A stretch of DNA of 64,000 bases from Dipteris shenzhenensis (taxonomy: Eukaryota; Polypodiophyta; Polypodiopsida; Gleicheniales), in NCBI GenBank assembly GCA_047967505.1, contig CM106538.1. One strand, 5' to 3'. The notes beneath the pieces were generated by a model. It searched no databases and was not told where the DNA came from. It worked only from the letters and a program-made list of their open reading frames with translations. This document shows positions 1 through 9,842 of the stretch, in pieces (the first letter of the stretch is position 1; the number at the start of each line of letters is the position of its first letter). A program made the position numbers and the translations under genes.

Positions 1-880
1 AAGTGCTCGATGAATCTCACTTAAAGATTGCCAATGGACACTTTGATGCAAAAGTCATGGCACGTAAGGTATTGTAAGCAAGCCTCTAGTGGCCCACTCT
101 TTTTGCGGATGCAAACTAAATTTGTTAAATGTGCAACCAGTGTTAACAAGTGAAAATGCCCCGAGATTTCAATATGATGCCCCTCACCAGTGTTTTCAAC
201 CATTTCAAAAGTGGGGTATTGAGGCTAGAGGCCCAATAAGCCTAGTAGCTTAAGGTAGGGGCACTGATGTGTCCTCATGACCACCAATTATTTCACAAAA
301 TGGGTAGAAGAAAAGGCCACAAGAGGGCCAACCACCAAATTGCTATATGAGAATGTAATTACAAGGTTTGGATTCCCATTGGTGCTAGTCAACGATAGAG
401 GAACCCATCTCCTCACTGAGAACATCAATATCCTGACAAATGAATTTGTGATTGTCCATCAAAAATCCATAGCCTATCACCCTAGGGTCAATTGCTTAGC
501 AAAGAGATAAAAAAAGATGTTATGCTTTATCATGAACCAAACATCCAAAGCTAGTTGAACAAATTGGGAGCACAAACACGGTGGCACTAGGACCTATTGC
601 ACCACATACAAAGTAGCCACCAGCTACACCCTGTTTAGCCTAGTCTTTGGGATAGAGGCAGCCATGCCCAAGGATTTCGTAGTGCCTAGCTTGAGAATTG
701 TGGTGAGTGAGAGAATATCTATGAATTCCATTTTTGAAAGGCTTATTGATCTTGAAAATCTTGATCAAATTAGACTTCGAGCCACATATTGCCTAAAGAT
801 TAAAAAAGCATGACGAAAGAAATGGTTCAATCATAACCTTAGAAATGAGGAATTATTTAGGAGGGTAACCTTGCAACTTT
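1..880 (+). pseudogene. Ty3/gypsy pol remnant (zinc finger and integrase)
   Basis: This is the C-terminal part of a Ty3/gypsy polyprotein, which would insert retrotransposon DNA into chromosomes. An H2C2 zinc-finger-like stretch is readable near 10-140 (NGHFDAK, WPTLFADA, MCNQC). The integrase core follows in another frame at 277-510, with FTKWVEE, the second catalytic Asp in VNDRGTH, and YHPRVN. The position usually held by the catalytic Glu reads Lys (NCLAKR). A C-terminal integrase stretch (TYKVATSYTLFSLVFGIEA) lies near 606-662 and runs on to a LENLDQIRLRA-like helix. Frame changes and stops (for example after the zinc finger and at 508-510) show it is dead. The element is cut at the window start, and no LTR was found nearby. 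Confidence 0.85.
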
Positions 881-3300
881 ATATAGTGTAAGAAATGGAA
901 AGTAGAAGTATAGACATAGGCCCTATGTCGGTCGAGTGCCTCCTTACCCATTTTTCAAGGAGACAAATGGCTTACCTTATTAGGAGCAACATGACAATAG
1001 AGCAACAATGCAAGAAGTAGAATGCATAGAATACACAATACAGAAAGTACACAAAATGGAAGAGAAAGAGAGACACCGATATATGTGGTTCACCCAGTGT
1101 CAGCTACATCCATGAAGAAATAGCCAATCCTATGTTTTTGTATCTATCCAGTGAGAAGATACAAGATACAAGCAGTATATCCACTTCTCTCATGCTATGT
1201 GAGCCACACACCTTTTTACAAAATTTGACCACACAGTTCATGTGCCAATTTTCATGTATTTTGGACCCTCTTGGAACCCCCCCGGCAACCTACAACCCCC
1301 TTCATAGAGTGGGTATAAACATGCCTGGGTCCAAAGCATGGCTAAAAGCAACCTCTAAAAAAAGGATTATGCTCCACATACAACACATCTAATGTCATTT
1401 TGGCATGTGTGGACATAATTTGGTTGGATGCTAAGTCATCATGCTGGGATGACTATTCTTGTACTCAAGCAAACTTTACTACATATTGTTTGGGGTGTGG
1501 GCATCCAAGAAAAGCCATCATAATACTGTATGCATGTAGCCGTGCCACTTATAGCACCGCTTGCCCTTATTTCAAAAGCCTTTTGTCTCTCTCACTCCTT
1601 TTCTTCATCACCAATCATCCTCTTGCTACTTCTTTGTGCCTTGCCACTTGCTCCCATAATCATTTTCCCCCTTGCCACCTTTGTGATCTCTCTCGCAGTA
1701 GTTCTTCCCTTCCCCACTGCTTCCCTGCAATTCTCCCACACTGCTGCTGCCGAGGTGAACTACAAGCTTTTGACCAACTTGAACCTTTCTTCCACACATG
1801 TTTGCAAATGTTTGAGTTCACTGTGCCTCTCATCAAAGAAATGTAACTACCTTGGAGTGCAACGTCTACTCACTATGAGATAGATAGCATTCTTGCAGAG
1901 TTGGCTCAGGGTGATGCTGTATGGGTGGCGAGTACCTACTCTTGGAGTAGCTTGTAGCTCAGCAGCTATGATTGCCCATGGATGGGCACAAGAAGGTGCC
2001 ACCTATCCCCCCACAAAAATGGAGATGATTTTTGGTACCACCAAGAAGTCTGAGGGCTCTAAGAAGAATATGGATTACCTCCTTGTTTTTTAGTCTAAGG
2101 AGCATTACACACTTATAAAAACAAGGGTTTGGAGTTTGCAAATCACTTCTCATGACTCTTTGTTCGGATCTACGGAGTAAAGGACACCTACCTAAGTTAT
2201 ACCTAACGTGAGTTTAGACGTAAATAACATACCTAGATAAGTTTAACTAATTATTTTGAAAATAAAGTGTTACAAACTACACATGAATGCATGGTATAGT
2301 ATGCCACAAGTTTCATCTTACATCTATTTAAATAAGTGCAGTCTGTAACGTTCTCTAGCACATAATTTGTGGGTTGATACAAGCTAGCAATTGCGAGCTA
2401 CACAACTGGCTAGACTTTCAACGAGTTGTTACAGCTGGCAAATGTGAGGCACAATCGGCCAAAGCCAAGTATTTTTTCTAATAAGTACCCACAATAAACT
2501 ATAATATATAATTTACTATTTCACATCCATGTGCGAGTAGTTACCAATTGGCATGTGGACCGCCCACTGGCACATGGTTCAAAGATATTATGTATCCATA
2601 TGTGAGTAGTTACAAGTCAGCATACACGGACTCCCCACTAGCACGTAGATACTTTCAAAACTATCTTTTTTACTATTTTTTTGTAAAATATATAGCTAAT
2701 GACTACTAAACATGTGATTTCTTTACAAGTTTATAAATACATTAAAAACAATATGGTTTGTGGCGACCAAAAACATATTTTTTCACTAATTTTTAAAAAC
2801 TATATAGCTAATGCTTAGAAAACATCTTTCTTTTTAATTTTTTAATGAAAATAAAAGCCCACACTGGACACTTTTTAAAAGGAGTCAAAAACTTACAAAT
2901 TAGTTTGTAGTCTTTCTTTATCCTTTTTTGCTTGTCCTTTGTTTTTTTCAAGACTCCAAGCAGAGCTAGATTCTCGGGAATGCAAATAGTATGAGGTGGG
3001 CACCCAGTTTATATAAGATACTGCACCTCACGGCATATCAACAATACCATGCAGTATATATGCCAATCCCATGTGATACTCATGCAATATACATATCACC
3101 GCTTGGTATAGACAAATACCGAGTGGTAATTCCACCTTCTTACCGCATGGTGTGCCTTTTTACTTGCAAGATAATGGCTATAGCTAGTTCTAGTAAAAAA
3201 ATGTGGCAGGGCCGGTTTAAATTGCTCCATGGGGAGCCCAAAAAATGTTTGAAACGTTTTAATTAGATGTTTTAAAATGCCTGTTTTAATTCCCTCCCAA
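881..3300. other. Unassigned stretch, no gene recognised
   Basis: The open frames here (1,132-1,392; 1,400-1,883; 1,893-2,093) have low-complexity Ser/Leu/Cys/His-rich translations and match nothing I know. An imperfect direct duplication of about 75 bp sits near 2,525-2,655 (units around GAGTAGTTAC). The flanks are AT-rich. Confidence 0.5.
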
Positions 3301-3304
3301 ATCC

Positions 3305-3545
3305 CTGGCTCAATCTCATATATGAATCCTACACCAATTAGCTTTTGGATTTCTTCTCAAGCAATCGTCACATATTTGGGGTTCATGGGGTGAGGTCTTT
3401 GCCTAATTGGTATGACCTCATCCATCATTGAAATGGTGTGCTGTATGACTTTGGGAGGCACATGCTTCATGTCTATGTACTCCTAGATAGAGTAGTCCTT
3501 ATATTCTAGGAGGAGCATAATTAGAGCATCCTCGGGTGAGGTCAT
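3305..3545 (-). pseudogene. Ty3/gypsy reverse transcriptase N-terminal fragment
   Basis: Read on the minus strand, this gives the segment that leads into gypsy reverse transcriptase: LLLEYKDYSI, a stop, then YIDMKHVPPKVIQH, IPIRQRPHPMNPKYV, and EEIQKLIGVGFIYEIE. The pattern of an xPP..xxH box followed by a 'Q.RR.NP.Y' box and an EEI.KLL..GFI box is typical of plant gypsy pol. In-frame stops occur inside the IDMKHV-proximal and YVTIA segments, so it is not functional. It runs opposite to the gypsy integrase at the window start, so the two are not one simple element. Confidence 0.75.
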
Positions 3546-3984
3546 CGAAAATATACACCGATTGAGGATTTACACCCTCCAACACAAGGTTTAACTCCTT
3601 TACCTTAGCAGGACTATCATAGCCTTGATGGCCACCCTCTTCCCTTGTTCGTTTGGCTTGCTAGAAGAGGATGTTCTAGTCTTAGATCATGTAAGCACCC
3701 TTGTAGTGGGGAAGGACTTGGTGTACATCATCCTTATCATCATCATTCTCTTGTACCACCATAATATTAGGTAGGGGTTTGGTTTGCATTGAGCTTTGAA
3801 TTTAGTACCCTAGGCCTTGGTACAGTGAAAGGGTGCTTACAAGAAGATGTTAGAAATGCTATATTCAAGATCAGTGGTATTGTGAGGTATGCTTACTATC
3901 AAATCGCATTGATTGCATTTTCTTCAATTTAAGTTGAATAATTTGTAGACTAATTATGAATATATCTTACATGGGCATGTGAAA
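3546..3984. other. Spacer between gypsy scrap and CACTA-1
   Basis: The minus strand may continue the gypsy spacer upstream of the reverse transcriptase, but no domain is readable. The left (5') border of CACTA-1 should lie here, yet no partner of its right terminal repeat was found, so that element is truncated on this side. Confidence 0.4.
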
Positions 3985-4017
3985 TAGGTAAAAATATCTC
4001 AAAAAGAGATCTCCATA

Positions 4018-5550
4018 TTGAGCATCAAGAAGGCTAGGGTGGACTCCATCGAATCCATATGCTTGCTTAAGAAACACTTTCCCTCGAGCATTATGACAAC
4101 TCAAGTGCACTTGCTTGTGCACATAGTTGATGAGGTGGCCATTGTAGGTACTGTTCATAGTCGGTGGATGTTTTTTCTCGAGTGGTTTATGAAAAATTTG
4201 AAGGGATTTGTAAGGCAAAGAGCAAGATCGGAAGCAAGCATGGCAGAGGGATGGCTTGTGCAAGAGTCATTAGTATATATCACGGAGTTTCTTGCATCCA
4301 TGGATCCCGATATGCCACAGGCTTGGCATAACACGATGATTGCATTGTTGGCGAGGTCCCCCAAGGAAAAGGGATTGAAAGAAAGATAAGCGAAGAGCAA
4401 ATGGAGAAGTTCAATAAGTTTTTTATCCTCAATAGCAAGGAGATGAAGAAGTGGATTGAGAGATATGAAGCGGCCAAAGCAGAAAGAATAAATGCAAGGA
4501 AGAGATTCAGAGTAATGTTTAGGCAATTGCAACCATATCTAAGGGATCTTGCCCTTCTCCCCACTCACATGTCACTTGATTGGCTACAACTAGCTCTACG
4601 TAAAGCCAAACGTGATGGAGAGACAATAAACGAGTGCGAGCGAGAGTTATCATTTGGATGTATGATGCATGTAAGTTTCTTACCGCTTGATGTATTATGG
4701 TCATATGGGCGACATTTTTGCGTAGAATGCATCGATTCAAAGCGAGTCATGTATGATTGTGGAGTCATGGCTAACTTCACACAAGATAGCCGAGCAAGTG
4801 CTTCGGATACCAATCTTCTCTCCTCGCAGTTGGATTATTGTGGGACCATACGCGAGATCTATGAAATTGATTTCAGACAATTTAGTATTTTCATTGTTGA
4901 TGTAAAATGGTTTATAAATTATATTTACAACGGTCCCCATGCGACAGTGAGGAAAGACAATAGCGGTTTCTTTGCAATAGACTCCACCAAACTTTGGACC
5001 GATGAAAGTGATACTTTTGTTCTTCCCGAGCATTGTGAGTAGGTGCATACTAATGATTTAATTAATCGAAGATTTAGTTTTTAAAGATCCATTGGTACAT
5101 GTACTTACGCATCATTTCATATATATAATTGATGGCATTTGGCACCCATCTTCAATATAGGTGGTTTTTCATCCAAATCATTCTGATCCGAGATGGTGGT
5201 ACCTGATCCAAGTTGCACCATGAAGTAAGCAAATTTTTGAAGATAGAGATGTGGATATGGAGATGCCACTACCAATGCCAGATCCAATTGATCCAGATGG
5301 ATCTATCGAAGAAGATGAAGATCACAATATGAGCCAAGAGGAAGATGTGCATAATGACATCGTACGGGAGGAAGATGGAGATCACGATATTGAGAAAGAA
5401 GATGATGATCATCAAGAATCACCACACTTTATTGAAGAAGATGATCAAGTCTTAGGTGACCGTACGATAACAAAGTACGATGATGATATAGGAGATCAAC
5501 TCGGTATAGAGTTGGAGATAGACTTGTTTGGCATGCTAGACTTGGCTTAG
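4018..5550 (+). pseudogene. CACTA-1 transposase C-terminal region (DUF4218-DUF4216-like)
   Basis: This is the C-terminal half of a plant CACTA transposase protein. The frame at 4,018-4,389 carries a DUF4218-like segment (KKHFPSSIMTTQVHLLVHIV, SRWMFFLEWFMKNLKGFV). The next frame, 4,401-5,042, holds a helical linker and then a DUF4216-like segment (YGTIREIYEID-like, VDVKWF, SGFFAIDSTKLW). A further piece at about 5,161-5,220 reads VVFHPNHSDPRWWYLIQVAP, the usual end of that domain. A very acidic tail (Asp/Glu-rich, 5,251-5,550) closes it. Changes of frame at 4,390 and after 5,042 may be decayed introns or indels. The same protein family occurs in CACTA-2 on the opposite strand, but the two are clearly diverged. 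Confidence 0.8.
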
Positions 5551-5739
5551 AAGCCGTTGATTTAAGTGCTCTTCATTAATTTTTTTCATCTCAAACTTAG
5601 ACATGAATATATGAGCTTCAAACTTGATGTACATGCTCGTGTACTTTTATCCTTTCAAAGGATCAAACATATATGAAAAAGAAAACAATTTTGTCATTGG
5701 GAAAAACTATCTTTAAAGGTTGGTATGGGGAAAAACACT

Positions 5740-5975
5740 CTCTGTAAAATGTTGCTATAGGAAATTGTCTCAGTGTCGCTATATAACGACCTTCTACAAG
5801 TCTGGCAAGTGTCGCTATATAGCGACTTTGTATAAATGCTGCTATATAGTAACACTTGCCCAGAGTTGCTATACAGTGACACTTGCTTAAACCCGCTTTG
5901 CTTACGATGATTAGCGCCCTACATGTGCTAGACATTGGCACTTAAGCATCGAAATAGGACCCGTGTGTAGTAGTG
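5740..5975 (+). repeat. CACTA-1 subterminal palindromes and right terminal repeat
   Basis: Several copies of a short palindrome close to GTCGCTATATAGCGAC lie in both orientations between about 5,770 and 5,885, in the place where CACTA elements carry binding sites for their accessory protein. The element end is GTAGTAGTG at 5,967-5,975. Binding by an element-encoded protein is inferred from position. Confidence 0.65.
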
Positions 5976-6060
5976 TTATGTGTTGAAACTTGAAAGGTTG
6001 TGGCCCCAGTTCATGTCCACTCATCTTCTTGGACCACCACTCTCCCTATCATTAGAATGC

Positions 6061-6317
6061 TGTTGAGAGTTCATGCTCAACATCATGTGATCATGTGTGC
6101 ATAGCACCATCATGTAATCATATGTGCATAGCACTAACCCAATAGAGTGCTATAAAGGAAAGGGTTAGATGCCCTAACCCTAACCCTAAATGGGCTTGTA
6201 TATATTCTACATTTTCAACTAAATCTAGTGTATAGTTAGTCATTTGTGGTGTGCTCTCTAGCTGTGCCCTCTCTCCTCATCTCCACTCTTCTCCTCTCTC
6301 CTCTTCATATTTTGTCA
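6061..6317 (+). mobile_element. Copia-type solo LTR (family A, copy 1)
   Basis: The stretch begins TGTTGAGAG, contains the block GTGTGCATAGCAC and later GTGTGCTCTCTAGC, and ends near 6,317. The same blocks in the same order occur at 36,956-37,158 and, inverted, at 34,419-34,634, where flanking features identify them as copia LTRs. No primer-binding site or coding region follows here, so it is a solo or truncated LTR. It lies 85 bp beyond the right end of CACTA-1. Confidence 0.7.
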
Positions 6318-7197
6318 AGCCCCCCTCCTTTTCATAACTAAGAGGTTTTCTACCATAGATAGAGTCTCCTATAAAAACACACTCTCAATGATCGACCCTA
6401 AACGTTCATCAAACCCCCTATTCACTCTATCTAGCACTAAGGGGGTCACTATTCTAAAAGCAAAGATAATGCCATGTCTTTTCCAAAGGTCAAATTAAAT
6501 ACATGCTTGTCACTTTACACTAAGGTTGTACCCTTATTCTTTACCAGCTTTTGTTTTTGAAGATTGAATTCAAAGTAAATCTTTTAAAAAATTAATGTAA
6601 AGCTTTCAATTAATACATATTCCATCATTCATCTTGCTTGGCCACATCCTAACAGGAGCCTTAAGCTAACAAGGTAACTTTTAAACAATATACTCTAAAG
6701 GAAGCTTCCATTCTTAATGAATTACTAAGTCTTAAAGCCACCTTTTTGCAAGAAATTCATTGGGGTGATTTGTCATATGAAGTCATAGTGCTTTGATGAA
6801 GTTCATAGTGCTATAATGAAGTTTTGTTGGAGCTTTTAGATGTGAACATCGATTGTAAGTCCCACACTTTTGCCCCCAAAAAACACATGCACTTTTTTTA
6901 TTCAAAATTCTCTAGAAAAAGCACGTTACAATTTTTTTTGGGGGTGTTAGCTTATTTTTGGCTTGCCCCTTGTGGTTAGCCTAAGCAAAATTTGTGGTGC
7001 AGACTTTGTGTTTATTGTGCATTTGTTGCATTGGAATCCGTGTTTGTTGCAATGGAAAACATTGTGTATGGTTCCCTTGTATTGAAGGATAATCTCCTTG
7101 CCTAGATTCTGCGATGAGATTGATGGAAGATGAAGGAGGCCACACCTCAGTGGACACTTCTAAGAACACGAACGCCAATTAATTACAATAAGGCACC
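6318..7197. other. Unassigned stretch
   Basis: I see no gene, LTR border or repeat of note. The short open frame on the minus strand at 6,981-7,178 has no recognisable motif. Confidence 0.4.
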
Positions 7198-7390
7198 GTT
7201 GGTAAAGTAGAATTCGCTCACTTATGGATTTGTGGTGGTGGGTTTGTGCTTCTTCCGCGTTAAAGGCAAATCTCGTGATAAGGAAAGTCTACGTTGGTAA
7301 AGTAGAATTTGCTCAGTTTTTAAATTGTGGTGCTAGCTTTGTGCTTCTTCCGCATTGAAGGCAAATCTCCCTACCCAATCTCACTTACGA
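7198..7390 (+). repeat. 95-bp tandem duplication
   Basis: Two diverged copies of a 95-bp unit start at 7,198 and 7,293 (GTTGGTAAAGTAGAATT), each running through TTTGTGCTTCTTCCGC and AAGGCAAATCTC. A second small duplication (about 60-bp period, GCATTGTGAATTGAAGG) follows at about 7,543-7,650. Confidence 0.8.
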
Positions 7391-8276
7391 ATTTTTCAAG
7401 AAGCCACGACTGCTTGCATGCCAATCTGTGTGGAAAGCCAGGTCTGTGGTCTTTATAATAGAGCTCGAAAAAACATTCTACGCTCCAAGGAAGAGGAATA
7501 CAATTTGGTGGATTTTTGGCTCTACCTCATTACTATATCTTCTGCATTGTGAATTGAAGGCAACAGCTTGCTGCGTCCGCTGCAGTTCGTTGCGCTCTAT
7601 ATCATGCATTGTGAATTGAAGGTAAGAGCTTGATGTGTCCACTGCCACCCTATTTTGAGATGAGATTGGATACTCACTTATTAAAGATTAGGAAGGTCAC
7701 AGTTGGGGGGACGCTTCTAACATGCCAGCCACAGGTCTTCACTCTATAAAGGATCCTTTAGTCATTCCACGAGTGAAGAAATCCATAAGAAAAGAGCCAT
7801 GACGGTCAGCAAAAGGCAACATTCTAAGAGGGCACGATTGCATGCAGGTGAATTATGCAAAAATCGAGGTTTGCAAACATTCTGCAATTGAAGGTATGCA
7901 ATTCAGTGGATTTTTGGATGTATTTCATTAGTGACGCCGCTCCAATTCAATGTTTGAGGAGCATGCATCTCGTTGGCGGTGAACATCATTGTGTATCATG
8001 GGGTTCCTGTGGGATGGAAGTGCAGACGCCTCTGCAGCCTTTATAAATGGTAGTGCACGACCGTTAACAATACCTTCTTCTGTTGTCCTGTGTTTTCGAT
8101 ATCTAAGATGGCAGCCTCTACAGAGTTTACACGGATAGCTGTGCCTTTGTGGACACGGATAGCTGTGCCTTTGTGAAAGGTAGATCAAAGTGCTGATTTT
8201 GTTCTTCTCTTCATGCGTCTTTTCTTGCTTCTGCTTTTGTCTTCTTCGTTCAAATTAAGAAGTGTTTTTGCTTGTA
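7391..8276. other. Stretch with short duplications, no clear gene
   Basis: An ATG at 8,109 opens a short frame (MAASTEFTRIAVPL) containing an exact in-frame 24-bp tandem duplication at about 8,130-8,177 (CGGATAGCTGTGCCTTTG), and it closes at once. It may be the ruined first exon of a gene. Nothing else is recognised. Confidence 0.35.
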
Positions 8277-8382
8277 GGGTTGGCTAAAGTTTGCCCTCAA
8301 GTGATCGATAGCCTCGCCTCACTTGTTCCAGTGACGTGTGCTCCTGTTGAAAGCATCAATAATCCACGCAGCTTGAGCAAAG
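8277..8382 (+). other. Possible isolated exon of unknown gene
   Basis: A pyrimidine-rich tract ending TTGCTTGTAG precedes an open stretch with balanced codon use (LAKVCPQVIDSLASLVPVT), which ends at AAAG|GTTTGA, a weak splice donor. It looks like an internal exon, but its neighbours do not give a consistent frame. It could belong to the exon chain at 16,963-18,197, which CACTA-2 now separates from it. That link is only a guess. Confidence 0.25.
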
Positions 8383-9365
8383 GTTTGATCTCGTTTATTA
8401 TGAGCCAAATAGACACAAAACATAGTACTTTCATTGCGAATTCTTTATAATAATGGAAGCGCTCCTTTCAATGTAGATTGCCAGTTATGTTGCTAGATTC
8501 TATCATCACTCCCCCCATAGACAAAGCTACTGCTTTGATGAAGCCCAACGGTAATCTATACTCTTGAGCCAACATGTTTTCGTGAACTTGCCTTGAAGCC
8601 CTCAAGCCTCTTGCTCGTAGCCCTCTGCCACCTACATTTGTTCGTGCCTGATCTCCAAGCTTTTGGAGTCCGTCGCTTGCATCCCTTCCTTCCTATGGTC
8701 TCTTATTTCAGACTTACCTTCCGTATACATCTCCACATCTTGCCCCCAGAGTTTCCTCAGTTCATCTTTCCACGCCCATTGAATCGTGCACTATCTTTCA
8801 TTTGTTTGCGTTGTGAGAGTCGAGGACAACGTAGCGCTTGCTGCAGCATGTAGAGCAGGAATTGCATTTCTGGTTTCCTTATGGCCAGGCGTTGATCAGA
8901 ATTTCTCTCTGTCTGGCACTGGGATCTCCCCAAAATGCTGAAAGTATAGGAACTTTCAGGATAGACTGCCTCCTCTGCTAAAAGATATGTTCCAAGGCAT
9001 GAAGAAAGTAGCCATAATATTCAGCTTACTACTTTGAGAAGGTCTGGCTTCAATTTGCTATCCATAAGCCCATCAACTTGCATAATCCAAGACTAGTGTC
9101 GAATTCGCCTTGGTTCTCTGTTCATATAAATTCACCTTAGTATGAATACTGCATTCTTTCATGTGCGAGTGGGTCGGACAAGGTTCTCAGAAAGGCCTGG
9201 TGATAGCATAAGTTATCATTGTGTTCACCTTATGTGACTCTTGCACTGGGCTTTTTATGAGCAGAAAGAATATTGAGAATACCGTAGAATATCTTTGCAG
9301 TTTGCTGAGTGTGTTTTTCAATGTGAGCCGCTTTATCTATATGGTTGTTACTTAATGTTTTGTTA
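8383..9365. other. Unassigned left flank of CACTA-2
   Basis: No domain is recognised. The open frame at 8,593-8,853 is Leu/Phe/His-rich and unlike a known protein. The stretch ends at the ATG target duplication (9,366-9,368) of CACTA-2. Confidence 0.4.
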
Positions 9366-9368
9366 ATG

Positions 9369-9384
9369 CACAACAACACAAAGC
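9369..9384. repeat. CACTA-2 left terminal inverted repeat
   Basis: The sequence CACAACAACACAAAGC pairs with the right end at 16,900-16,915 with one mismatch over 16 bp. It is preceded by ATG. Confidence 0.88.
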
Positions 9385-9625
9385 AACTATAGACGCACTT
9401 GATAGATGCACAAAATAGCGGGCACGTCTATAGGGATTGCTTTAATAGAGAAATTACAGGCGCGTCTAATAGCACGTCTAACAGCTCGTCTATTTGTGCA
9501 TGTATTAACACATCCATTTGCGTGTTTACATTGAGAAAATACGGGCCCGTCTAACACTGCATTTGTCAACACGTCTATTTGTGCGTGTATTAGCGCGTCT
9601 ATTAGCATGTCTACACTGAGAATAT
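9383..9625. repeat. CACTA-2 left subterminal repeat array
   Basis: More than ten copies of a GCGTCTA/CACGTCTA-like motif occur in both orientations within about 250 bp. In En/Spm such arrays bind the TNPA protein and are needed for excision; a similar use is inferred here. Confidence 0.75.
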
Positions 9626-9842
9626 AATGCATTTTAGATGCGTATTTAAATGCAAAACAGAGAATATAAAAAGTGAGATTTTGGTGTACATCACTGCTTT
9701 CCAAACATTGCCCATGATTACCAAAGCACATAATTTTAACAAAAACATCACTGCTTTTTTGCAAGTCCACATATACAAGAATTAAGTGAGGTGAGGAAAA
9801 TGAGACAATATGTAAAACAATTTTGCCAATATAAATGATGGG

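Larger units (their letters stand above)
3985..5975 (+). mobile_element. CACTA-1, 5'-truncated CACTA (En/Spm) element
   Basis: This is the 3' part of a CACTA DNA transposon. It holds the C-terminal part of a TNP2-class transposase gene (4,018-5,550), then a subterminal region with repeated short palindromes (5,740-5,885). It ends at 5,975 in GTAGTAGTG, the complement of a CACTACTAC terminus. The matching 5' terminus and the catalytic half of the transposase are absent from the window, so it cannot be autonomous. Confidence 0.75.

Noticed and set aside
1400-1883. Two overlapping plus-strand frames that looked like a secreted protein
   Set aside because: Both translations are low-complexity Ser/Leu/Cys strings from pyrimidine-rich DNA.
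6172-6189. Three plant telomere-type units (CCCTAA)
   Set aside because: Only three units, and they lie inside a copia LTR, so they are not a telomere or a telomeric insertion.
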